Below are positions 16,057-23,100 of a DNA stretch of 44,677 bases, piece by piece. How positions within the stretch are numbered: the first letter of the stretch is position 1; every line of letters starts with the position of its first letter. The stretch lies in contig JACQZE010000020.1 in the NCBI GenBank assembly GCA_016207885.1, positions 1 through 44,677 of the forward strand, in the 5' to 3' direction. The position numbers and the translations under genes were made by a program. Under the pieces are notes generated by a model, which saw only the letters and a list, made by a program, of their open reading frames with translations, was not told the DNA's origin and searched no databases. The stretch comes from Nitrospirota bacterium. GTDB lineage: Bacteria > Nitrospirota > Thermodesulfovibrionia > UBA6902.

Positions 16057-16800
16057 TTACTTTCTTTTGTCTTTTATGTAAGTAACCTTATGCCCTTCTT
16101 TCCCGATAGTGCGGACATCTATATCAAACAGCTGCGTGGCGTCAATTAATTCGCCTAACTTGGCATAACCGTAATTCCTTGAATCAAATTCAGGCGCCTG
16201 ATTTACTATCTTGTTCCCGACCGTTGCCAGGTTAGCCCATCCTGAATCATCGGCAGCCGATTCCACAGCTCCCCTGAAGAGGTTTGCCAGGCGTGTGTCT
16301 CTCTTCAGCTCGGTTGTGTTTTTAGGAGTCATCTTTTTGCTCGGCTCGCTTGCAGTTGTTAATATCTCAGTGTAAATAAATTTGTCGCATGCAGAGACAA
16401 ATGCCTGAGGAGTCTTCTTCTCGCCGAATCCGTATACAAGCAAACCCGCTTCCCTGACTCTTGACGCAAGCCTCGTGAAGTCGCTGTCGCTTGACACGAT
16501 ACAGAAGCCGTCAAAGCGGTTTGAGTAGAGCAGGTCCATCGCGTCTATGACCATCGCCATATCAGTCGCGTTCTTGCCCTTTGTGTAGCTGAACTGCTGT
16601 ATCGGCTGTATGGCGTGTTGAAGAAGCACATCCTTCCAGTTCTTGAGAAGCGGTTTTGTCCAGTCGCCGTATATGCGTTTCACGCTCGCGACCCCGTGCT
16701 TTGATATCTCCGCGAGAAGCCCGTCAATAATGGAAGCCTGGGCGTTGTCTGCGTCTATAAGGACTGTTAACCGTTTTTCGGTATTGCTTGAGGATGACAT
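16057..16800 (-). CDS. NYN-domain nuclease-like protein with C-terminal LOTUS/OST-HTH domain
   Basis: 247 residues. Residues ~10-150 are a NYN (PIN-like) domain: VLIDADNAQ, the TDMAMVIDAMDLL helix and FCIVSSDSDFTRLASRVRE supply the acidic residues for metal-dependent RNA cleavage. Residues ~170-245 match an OST-HTH/LOTUS fold (LANLFRGAVESAADDSGWANLATVGNKI and FDSRNYGYAKLGELIDATQLFDI), an RNA-binding module. Bacterial proteins of this type are conserved but poorly characterised. It lies 27 bases downstream of the SLOG-like gene with GGAGA before its ATG, so the pair is probably one transcript. Confidence 0.87.
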   Translation of the reverse strand: MSSSSNTEKRLTVLIDADNAQASIIDGLLAEISKHGVASVKRIYGDWTKPLLKNWKDVLLQHAIQPIQQFSYTKGKNATDMAMVIDAMDLLYSNRFDGFCIVSSDSDFTRLASRVREAGLLVYGFGEKKTPQAFVSACDKFIYTEILTTASEPSKKMTPKNTTELKRDTRLANLFRGAVESAADDSGWANLATVGNKIVNQAPEFDSRNYGYAKLGELIDATQLFDIDVRTIGKEGHKVTYIKDKRK

Positions 16801-16827
16801 AAATATCTCCTGTAAAATTGAGGTTAG

Positions 16828-17388
16828 TTATTTCTTATGCGCATTGAATGAACGCTCAAACAGCTCATCAATAGCCTGCATGCTTTCGTCGGTCAGATTC
16901 CGCGTGCCGGTGACTGATATCGTTTTATGAGATATAACAGGTTCGTCAGTGACCCACTCATTATGTACCCACGAGACCCACTCTTTCCTCTCCTGCTCAA
17001 AAAGATGCACCGGCCTGTTGAATAACCTTCCCAGTTCAACTCCCCATCCTGTGCCGCCCTTGACCGTTCCATTGGACAACAGCCAGCCGACAGCAAAGAC
17101 CTGATAGCCGCTGTTAATTATATGGAATACCGTCTGAAATATCTTCTGCATAGTCGGCGTCTGCGCAAATGAGCGTTCCATGCGTTTGTTGATGATATCC
17201 TGGCTTACGCCGCCGCGCAGAAGTTCCGCATCAGTCAATATCCTCAGCCCCTTTTCGCGGCTGATCTCATGCCCTTCAAAATTAAATGTGACTTCCTTTA
17301 TGCCCCACTTTTCCGCAGCTATCCCGAAATACTCCTCAGTTCCTTTGTGGCCGCCTGAATACATGGTGATCTTTTTAGGTTCCAGCAT
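16828..17388 (-). CDS. SLOG-superfamily-like protein
   Basis: 186 residues. The N-terminus TMYSGGHKGTEEYFG resembles the SLOG/YpsA/DprA nucleotide-binding glycine motif (SGGAxGAD), and the later VKGGTGWGVELGRLFNRPVHLFEQ matches the second conserved loop of this Rossmann-like superfamily. SLOG proteins bind nucleotides or nucleotide-derived ligands, and some act in stress or defence systems. The extra C-terminal strand ISVTGTRNLT is also SLOG-like. AGGAGG precedes the ATG. It is followed by the NYN-LOTUS gene. A 32-base element shared with the region upstream of VF530 lies just upstream. Confidence 0.68.
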   Translation of the reverse strand: MLEPKKITMYSGGHKGTEEYFGIAAEKWGIKEVTFNFEGHEISREKGLRILTDAELLRGGVSQDIINKRMERSFAQTPTMQKIFQTVFHIINSGYQVFAVGWLLSNGTVKGGTGWGVELGRLFNRPVHLFEQERKEWVSWVHNEWVTDEPVISHKTISVTGTRNLTDESMQAIDELFERSFNAHKK

Positions 17389-17420
17389 GACACCTCCTGT
17401 TGATTTGTTAATTGTAAATT

Positions 17421-17452
17421 ATAGAATACAGGAAAAAACTCTTTATGTGTAG
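17421..17452. repeat. 32-base direct repeat, copy 1
   Basis: ATAGAATACAGGAAAAA...TCTTTA...TGTAG, 29 of 32 bases identical to 19305-19336. It lies between the stop of the methyltransferase-like gene and the SLOG gene start, about 33-64 bases upstream of the SLOG ATG. Confidence 0.75.
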
Positions 17453-17487
17453 GGGGATAATGTAAGCAGGGTGGTATTTTTTGCAGG

Positions 17488-18165
17488 TCAGGAAGCGTGT
17501 GTGGCGAACCAGATCGTGTAATGCGCTCCACCGTGTGTACCGCGCGCGCGTACAGCAACTTCCTCTACCTTGAATCCGGCCTGCTTAAGACGCCGGACAA
17601 AGGCGTTGTCAGGACTGGAAGACCATACGGCCAGGACGCCTTCAGGCCGCAGCGCCTTAAATGCCGCCTTCAGCCCCTCCGGTGTGTATAGCCAGTCGTT
17701 ACGCTTCCGGGTCAGGCCCTCAGGCCCGTTATCCACATCCAGCATAATGGCATCGTACGCCAGTTTCTCGGAACGAAGGATTTCAGCAACATCGATCTCT
17801 CTCACAGTGACACGCTCGTCATCAAGCGGGTGTCCTGCAAGATGCGCGAGCGGGCCCCTGTTCCACTGCACTACCGTAGGCACCAGTTCTGCCACTACTA
17901 TCTTTGCATCAGCCCTAAGCCGTTTCAGAGCCGCAGCCACAGTGTATCCCATGCCCAGCCCTCCGATCAATAACCTCGGGCCGGGATGTTTGGCGACCTT
18001 TGCGCTTGTCATTTCACCGAGCGCATCTTCAGATCCATAGACCCTGCTGTTCATTAACTCGCAATTGCCCACTCTGATAGAGAACTCATCGCCCCGCTTG
18101 TAAAGGCGCATTTCATCGCTGTTACCGGGTATCTTCGCGCTGTCGATAAATTCCCATGGGATCAT
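17488..18165 (-). CDS. Spermidine synthase-like SAM-binding protein
   Basis: 225 residues with the class I Rossmann fold of spermidine synthase/spermine synthase-like proteins: glycine loop IGGLGMGYT, acidic ribose-binding residue in IVVAELVPTVVQWN, the motif DAIMLDVDNGPEGL (active-site Asp region) and LYTPEGLKAAFKALRPEGVLAVW. The usual N-terminal tetramerisation domain is reduced. It may be an aminopropyltransferase relative or a methyltransferase; substrate unknown. The start forms an ATGA overlap with the cvfB stop, so it is translationally coupled to it. Confidence 0.82.
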   Translation of the reverse strand: MIPWEFIDSAKIPGNSDEMRLYKRGDEFSIRVGNCELMNSRVYGSEDALGEMTSAKVAKHPGPRLLIGGLGMGYTVAAALKRLRADAKIVVAELVPTVVQWNRGPLAHLAGHPLDDERVTVREIDVAEILRSEKLAYDAIMLDVDNGPEGLTRKRNDWLYTPEGLKAAFKALRPEGVLAVWSSSPDNAFVRRLKQAGFKVEEVAVRARGTHGGAHYTIWFATHAS

Positions 18166-19010
18166 TTCATCTTGCCTTTATTTACCAGCTTAATGCCGTC
18201 ATTCTCAATGGTAATAAGTTTCTTCTTGTAAATTGCGCCTATCGCTTTTTTGTAAGTCTTCTTGCTTATGCCGAACAATTTATAAATGATCTCCGGCGAG
18301 CTTTTATCTGTGACAGGAATGAATCCTCCCTGTTCTTTCAGCGCGGCGATGATCGTCTCTGATATGTCATCGACTTTTTCATATCCGGGTTTCTGCAGGC
18401 AGAGGTCTATTTTTTTATCATCCCTTATCTTCTTGATGAAACCTTTTATTCTCTGCCCTTTATTTAACGGCTGGAATATCTCGTTATCATAAAGCACACC
18501 CCAATGTGAATTATTAACAATGGCTTTCCAGCCGAGGCCGGTCTGCTCGCATATCAGCAATTCCACTTCCTGCCCCGGTTTCAAGTCGCCCGAGTCGTCG
18601 TTGAGAAACTTGTCGAGTTTAGAGGATGCTGCCAAACGGTTGCTGTTAAGGTCGAGATAGATCCTGACCACATACGATTCTCCTTCTTTCATGACCGGCC
18701 TCTGCTCACTGTAAGGCACCAGCAGATCCTTTGGCAGTCCCCAGTCAAGAAATGCGCCTGCAGAATTAACAGCTACGACCTTCAGCAAGGCAAAGTCATT
18801 GACCATGGCAAAAGGCTTTTCCGTAGTGGCGATAATACGGTCTTCAGAATCAAGGTATATGAAGACCTCCAGCATATCATCAACTTTACAGTTTTCAGGC
18901 ACATACCTGAGCGGCAAAAGTATCTCGCCCAGATCCTTGCCGTCAAGATAAACACCGAAATCAACTTCCTTGACCACCCTCAGTTCGTTTAATCGTCCTA
19001 TATCAGCCAT
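18162..19010 (-). CDS. cvfB: CvfB-family S1 RNA-binding protein
   Basis: 282 residues with the CvfB/YitL layout: three S1-like domains (NELRVVKEVDFGVYLD; FALLKVVAVNSAGAFLDWGLPKDLLVPYSEQ; VELLICEQTGLGWKAIVNN) and a C-terminal winged helix (ETIIAALKEQGG...IYKLFGISKKTYKKAIGAIYKKKLI). CvfB proteins bind RNA and affect post-transcriptional regulation; the exact target here is unknown. VF530 lies 12 bases upstream, so an operon VF530-cvfB-methyltransferase is likely. Confidence 0.9.
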   Translation of the reverse strand: MADIGRLNELRVVKEVDFGVYLDGKDLGEILLPLRYVPENCKVDDMLEVFIYLDSEDRIIATTEKPFAMVNDFALLKVVAVNSAGAFLDWGLPKDLLVPYSEQRPVMKEGESYVVRIYLDLNSNRLAASSKLDKFLNDDSGDLKPGQEVELLICEQTGLGWKAIVNNSHWGVLYDNEIFQPLNKGQRIKGFIKKIRDDKKIDLCLQKPGYEKVDDISETIIAALKEQGGFIPVTDKSSPEIIYKLFGISKKTYKKAIGAIYKKKLITIENDGIKLVNKGKMK

Positions 19011-19022
19011 ATCTAATTGATC

Positions 19023-19271
19023 CTATTCCTTATGCTTCTCATTTGATCTCATCCTGTAGATCCAATTCAGATAAAGGTCTTCAACCTTTTTTCTAGCCCA
19101 CGGTGTCTTTCTCAGAAATTTCAGGCTCGACTTTATGCTCGGGTCATTATTAAAACACCTGATGTCAATGAGCTTCCCCATTTCATCCCATCCGTAATGC
19201 TCTACCAGCCGGGTAAGGATCATCTCCAGGGTGATGCCGTGAAGGGGGTTATTGGGTTGTTGGTCTGTCAT
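19023..19271 (-). CDS. VF530 / DUF2132 family DNA-binding protein
   Basis: 82 residues with the DUF2132 signature [33 protein letters not shown] and [16 protein letters not shown]. The family has a small helical DNA-binding fold (VF530 of Vibrio fischeri). Role unknown. No clear Shine-Dalgarno sequence is seen. First gene of a run with cvfB. Confidence 0.9.
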   Translation of the reverse strand: MTDQQPNNPLHGITLEMILTRLVEHYGWDEMGKLIDIRCFNNDPSIKSSLKFLRKTPWARKKVEDLYLNWIYRMRSNEKHKE

Positions 19272-19304
19272 TTCTCAGCCTGATGGATTGAATATTCTCA
19301 GGTA

Positions 19305-19336
19305 ATAGAATACAGGAAAAAGCTCTTTAATTGTAG
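19305..19336. repeat. 32-base direct repeat, copy 2
   Basis: Matches 17421-17452 in 29 of 32 positions and has the same orientation. It lies 33-65 bases upstream of the VF530 start and just downstream of the SET-domain gene, the same relation to neighbours as copy 1. Confidence 0.75.
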
Positions 19337-19368
19337 ATAGGTGTTGTTCGCGGACTTTTTAGCAAGCT

Positions 19369-19995
19369 TCAGCCGATAGAGATGGAAGAATCTTCTATCA
19401 GGTTGTTAGAACCGGGATAGTAGCATGTCAGCACAGAATCCATTCTCGCTTCACCCTGTGATATCGCAAGGCATTTTCTATAGACTTCGGCATCTATCAA
19501 TTCCTTCAGCGGCTGCTTTACATTTATGAATTCTTTGAATGCCCCTCGAAGTTTCTTATCCCAGTTCTTGTGATAATAAATGGGATCATCAGGATTGACG
19601 CGCTTCCGCCTGCTCCATTTTTCCGGCAGGCAATCGAACGGCTCTGTTACATTGAGATAACCGTAATCATCGGTCAGTTCTTCACCTGCGTGAATATCCC
19701 TGACCGCAAGCTCAAACTCGTATGCGGTAGTTATGCAATTGGATCTGAAGCTGTGGTTGACATACCTGCCGTTGTCCCAGCATAAAATAAAGTTGCCGCA
19801 CTTATCGCGGAATGTGTATTTTGAGATGATGTTTTTATATATCTCATCCATATCGATTATTTCCAACGGGGTGAAGATGCGGTCCAGCTTATCCAGGCTC
19901 CATGTTATGGTTCCTTTTGGAATGAATTTTGTAGCCACCACTCCGTAGCCGATCTCGTGATTAATGAATTTAAGCTCAGTATCGGGATGTATCAT
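19369..19995 (-). CDS. SET-domain protein (lysine methyltransferase-like)
   Basis: 208 residues. The N-terminus gives GYGVVATKFIPKGTITW, the first SET strand pair; the core RYVNHSFRSNC (NHS motif that binds SAM) and GEELTDDYGYLN (catalytic Tyr region) follow. A C-terminal segment has FDCLPEKWSRRKR, and is not the classical post-SET zinc motif. Bacterial SET proteins can methylate protein lysines, but targets here are unknown. GAGGAG lies 9 bases before the ATG. Monocistronic. Confidence 0.88.
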   Translation of the reverse strand: MIHPDTELKFINHEIGYGVVATKFIPKGTITWSLDKLDRIFTPLEIIDMDEIYKNIISKYTFRDKCGNFILCWDNGRYVNHSFRSNCITTAYEFELAVRDIHAGEELTDDYGYLNVTEPFDCLPEKWSRRKRVNPDDPIYYHKNWDKKLRGAFKEFINVKQPLKELIDAEVYRKCLAISQGEARMDSVLTCYYPGSNNLIEDSSISIG

Positions 19996-20081
19996 GCAGA
20001 AGGCTCCTCAATTTTCTGTTAAGTGAAATATCATAAAATATCAGATATGAAAAAGTCACTATCCAGCAGCGCATTGTCTTG

Positions 20082-20435
20082 TTAGAGTTCCCGCAGCTCT
20101 ATCAGGAGTTTGATGCCGTCGATTATTTGTTTAATTCTTGCCGGTGAAAGCCTGCCGATCTTTTCAATAAGGTCTGCTTTGTCAATCGTAATTATCTGCG
20201 ATATATTGACGACACTCTCTTTTTTCAGGCTGCCTTCTCCTTTTTTGAGAAGGATGTTGCCCGGTGCTTTTGACAGTTTGAGATTTGATGTTACAGCGCA
20301 AACAACAACGGTATTGATCCTGCTTAGATTAAATATGTTGTTTTGCACGATAACATGAGGGTGCTTATATCCCGGCTCCGATCCATGAGGTTCACCCAGA
20401 TCAATCCAGAAGATATCACCCTGCCTGATTCCCAA
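20082..20435 (-). CDS. mazF: MazF/PemK-type toxin endoribonuclease
   Basis: 117 residues with the MazF/PemK fold: RQGDIFWIDLGEPHGSEPGYKHPHVIVQNN, the strand VVVCAVTSNL, and SVVNISQIITIDKADLIEKIGRL. Such toxins cleave mRNA at short sequences. The start is a TTG at 20435, one base after the antitoxin stop; no later Met exists before the conserved core, so this start is forced. AAGGAG within the end of the antitoxin gene supplies the ribosome site. A weak start would keep toxin below antitoxin. Confidence 0.93.
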   Translation of the reverse strand: MGIRQGDIFWIDLGEPHGSEPGYKHPHVIVQNNIFNLSRINTVVVCAVTSNLKLSKAPGNILLKKGEGSLKKESVVNISQIITIDKADLIEKIGRLSPARIKQIIDGIKLLIELREL

Positions 20436-20436
20436 A

Positions 20437-20685
20437 TCAGTAGGGCTCCTTTGACAATTTTCGGGAATAGTATTTTTTGCTTTTTTGCCTTAAAGCGGTA
20501 TCCTGAGGAGCTTCCGGTTCTGAATAGGCCTCATTGAGAGATGATAAAAGAGTTTGGGATTTGATCCGATCAAGATATTCCTTGACCGCAACGGTAAAAA
20601 GCTCGCTTCTGGAACGATGCTGCTTTTTAGCTATTTCCTGAAGCTCATCAAAAAGTGTGTCCGGGATGGATATGGCCGTTTTCAT
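20437..20685 (-). CDS. mazE: Ribbon-helix-helix antitoxin
   Basis: 82 residues. The N-terminal ribbon-helix-helix domain (MKTAISIPDTLFDELQEIAKKQHRSRSELFTVAVKEYLDRI) binds DNA; the C-terminal ~40 polar residues would be the toxin-neutralising tail. It belongs to the RHH-type antitoxins paired with MazF/PemK rather than AbrB-type MazE, so the symbol is by role. It precedes the toxin by one base. No Shine-Dalgarno is seen; the promoter lies right at the ATG. Confidence 0.9.
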   Translation of the reverse strand: MKTAISIPDTLFDELQEIAKKQHRSRSELFTVAVKEYLDRIKSQTLLSSLNEAYSEPEAPQDTALRQKSKKYYSRKLSKEPY

Positions 20686-20691
20686 GCCTAA

Positions 20692-20720
20692 AGTATGACA
20701 GATAGTTATACCTGTGTCAA
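20692..20720 (-). promoter_or_regulatory. Antitoxin-toxin promoter with overlapping dyad operator
   Basis: On the minus strand, -35 TTGACA (20720-20715), a 17-base spacer and -10 CATACT (20697-20692). Only 6 bases separate the -10 from the ATG, so the mRNA is probably leaderless. A dyad TGACA...TGTCA (20696-20719) spans the spacer, the expected site for autorepression by the RHH antitoxin. Confidence 0.68.
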
Positions 20721-20786
20721 TACCATGGATGCACCAGAATGGTCGCCATTCTTTGTTTCTTTGAGGCCTAACCCGCAGATCAAAAA

Positions 20787-21179
20787 TTAATGTTGTACTC
20801 GATGGTAGTTCAGCAGCTTCCCCTCATGATCAAACTTCAAGTCTAGTGAATCATAGTCCATACGGAAGCCACTCCACATGCCGAGATTATAACTTAAGAA
20901 ATCATATTCGGACTTCATGTCTGCCGGACCCAGCAAACCTTCTATGTCTTTCTTTGATAATCCTTTTCGTAGATAGCGGTTATCAAGATCGTCAAACATT
21001 TGGCCTCTGGGGTTATCAGGATTATTGCTTTTGCCAAATGACTTAAATAAAGCTGAGTCAAACTTACGATCATTAAAGTGGTATCCCATTGCAAAATGTA
21101 ATTGTGCGTATAAACCTGCAACAAGCATTACAATGAGAATCATAATCGATATAAATATTCGTTTAGACCACTTTTTCAT
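20787..21179 (-). CDS. Membrane-anchored small protein, SmpA/BamE-like fold possible
   Basis: 130 residues with an N-terminal membrane anchor (KKWSKRIFISIMILIVMLVAGL) and a soluble part containing DLDNRYLRKGLSKKDIEGLLGPAD, the helix-turn pattern seen in SmpA/OmlA-like domains. The C-terminal strands (YDFLSYNLGMWSGFRMDYDSLDLKFDHEGKL) fit such a small alpha/beta fold. No lipobox. Function unknown. AGGAAAAC precedes the ATG. Confidence 0.72.
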   Translation of the reverse strand: MKKWSKRIFISIMILIVMLVAGLYAQLHFAMGYHFNDRKFDSALFKSFGKSNNPDNPRGQMFDDLDNRYLRKGLSKKDIEGLLGPADMKSEYDFLSYNLGMWSGFRMDYDSLDLKFDHEGKLLNYHRVQH

Positions 21180-21250
21180 GTTTTCCTATATGCTATCCAT
21201 TTAACTGCTTAATAGCACCTGTTCAATTCCCCATTAACTTGAAATCAGAC

Positions 21251-21553
21251 TTACTCCGGCGGGATAACGACCCCGGTCACTCCGGTTCCTGTCTCCCCCA
21301 TGCTGCCCGCGCTCTTGCCTCTTTCCGCACAGGCGCACTCTGAGGGCTGCTTCAGAAGCCCGAAAATATAACCCCGCGTGTTCAGCACTTTACAGATTTC
21401 TCCTTCACTGCAAGCTCCGATACAGACATCAGGCAATACAAAACGTTCTTCTGTATAACATCCTTCGCCTGCATGCTGCCGTGATTTGTAGATATTGATT
21501 GCTAATATTATTACTACAGCTAAACTAAGAATGAAAATTATCAATCGTTTCAT
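21251..21553 (-). CDS. Short membrane-anchored cysteine-rich protein
   Basis: 100 residues. Residues 1-20 are one hydrophobic segment (signal peptide or anchor), followed by a compact Cys-rich part with six cysteines (GCYTEERF, VCIGACSEGEICKVL, SECACAE), likely disulfide-bonded outside the cytoplasm, then a Gly/Thr-rich tail. Family not recognised. It lies 83 bases downstream of the TPR gene and may share its transcript. Confidence 0.6.
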   Translation of the reverse strand: MKRLIIFILSLAVVIILAINIYKSRQHAGEGCYTEERFVLPDVCIGACSEGEICKVLNTRGYIFGLLKQPSECACAERGKSAGSMGETGTGVTGVVIPPE

Positions 21554-21636
21554 ATTATCAGCCTCTCCCTATCAACCGGATTTTAGATAAAATATCTTTT
21601 AAAGAGTAAAATGTCAATTCATTCATCCTTAAACTC

Positions 21637-23100
21637 TTACTTTCTGAGTTGTTGCCATTTGGCTTCCTTTTCATCCAGTGCTTGAAGTGCTCCAACAAAG
21701 TCACCCGCAAGAGAGGCCAAGGCTCGCACCGATTCTTCAGGATGCTCGGCCTTTTCTTCACTGATCATCTTGAACCATAGCTGTGATCTTTCATCTCCTT
21801 CTTTAGCTTCTTTAAGCATCACGCGCAGATCCTTTGAAAATTGGTTAAGGGGGGAGCTGCTGATCAATTCTATCCATTCAGTAAATTCATCATTGATTTG
21901 ATTGCAGCCGGACCCGGCGCAACTCTTGATGAAGTCTTTTGGATCATAAGAAGTAAACGATTCTCTTATTCTTTTTTTCGTGCTAAAAGCTAAGTCGGAT
22001 TCCCCCCTCCCGGCGTATATTCGGGACATCTCCATGATTACATGATCATGGCCATTGATATCACCTTCTTCGAGAAGCTGTGCGAGCTTGGAGTCTGTCC
22101 CCGCGGGGTCACCTGCCCTGAAATATGCAAGAGCGAGTTTTCCTATAGCGCTCTTGATCGACACACCTTCAAAAAAAGCATCGGGGGGTACACCGGTAGC
22201 GAACTCTTTTGCTTGTTTGAGCAGTCTTTCAGCCCCGGTAAGGTCACCAAACTCGGCTCGTAATCCGGCGCTTTCCGCAAGGAGTGTTGAGGGAGGTGTC
22301 TTGAAGTGGGTTGTAATCAGCTCTTCAGCTCTTGAAACGCTTGCCAGTGCCCCGGCGGTATCACCGGAATCAAATTTATTTTTGGCTATCTCCCGGTGGA
22401 GAGATAACGCCATTAAAAAATGACGCTGCACTAAATCATCGGCGATTCTTTCAGCATCTGTGTAATCTCGCATCTCAGCATAGACGATGCCGAGGCATTT
22501 GAGTTTATACTGCTCATCATCATTTTGGATCAGTTCATTGGCAGTAATTTGTCGGTTCTCTTTTTTTGCCAACCATAATTTGGCTCTGAAGAGGGGATGA
22601 TAGATGCTTTCCGTCATCTGAAGGTTACCAAGAGCAGAACTGCCGAGATTGCTTAGCGCCTGGTCCGTGAGGCTGATAAAGTTACGCACGGTATTGATGG
22701 CCCGGGTTTCCAGCAAGGCTATTCGCTGTCTGATCTCACCGGCCTTTGGTGAGTCCGGTGAAAGCGACAAAAAGGCGCGGTAGCGGGCGATTGCGTGCAG
22801 GTCGCGCCCTCCGGCATTGTCATAAGCGAGGGCTAAAAAGTAGTTAACCCTGGGAGACCTTTCGCCGCCATTTATCAGGGCATTATTAAAATGTTCGATC
22901 GCAGCCTCCCATTGTTTGAGTTCTGCAGCCTTGCCCCCCTCCTTTATGGCAGTTTCAGCCTCCGGCGGCAGATCTGACGCATATGCCTGCGCAATAATGA
23001 AGGCGCCGTGCATCAGGCTTAAAGTTATCAGTATTGCGGCGGCAATATTATGGGGGATCTTTACGTTCTTTTTTTGTGCCATACGCCTCAGGCCGGTCAT
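21637..23100 (-). CDS. Secreted TPR-repeat protein (second of a pair)
   Basis: 487 residues. A Sec signal or anchor lies at ~15-40 (IAAAILITLSLMHGAFIIAQAYA), followed by TPR motifs (AAELKQWEAAIEHFNNALINGG; VNYFLALAYDNAGGRDLHAIARYRAFLSLSP; several later repeats) and a helical C-terminal part. TPR proteins scaffold complexes; the partner is unknown. The start at 23100 overlaps the stop of the upstream TPR gene (ATGA) with GGGAGG nearby, so translation is coupled. Confidence 0.82.
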   Translation of the reverse strand: MTGLRRMAQKKNVKIPHNIAAAILITLSLMHGAFIIAQAYASDLPPEAETAIKEGGKAAELKQWEAAIEHFNNALINGGERSPRVNYFLALAYDNAGGRDLHAIARYRAFLSLSPDSPKAGEIRQRIALLETRAINTVRNFISLTDQALSNLGSSALGNLQMTESIYHPLFRAKLWLAKKENRQITANELIQNDDEQYKLKCLGIVYAEMRDYTDAERIADDLVQRHFLMALSLHREIAKNKFDSGDTAGALASVSRAEELITTHFKTPPSTLLAESAGLRAEFGDLTGAERLLKQAKEFATGVPPDAFFEGVSIKSAIGKLALAYFRAGDPAGTDSKLAQLLEEGDINGHDHVIMEMSRIYAGRGESDLAFSTKKRIRESFTSYDPKDFIKSCAGSGCNQINDEFTEWIELISSSPLNQFSKDLRVMLKEAKEGDERSQLWFKMISEEKAEHPEESVRALASLAGDFVGALQALDEKEAKWQQLRK

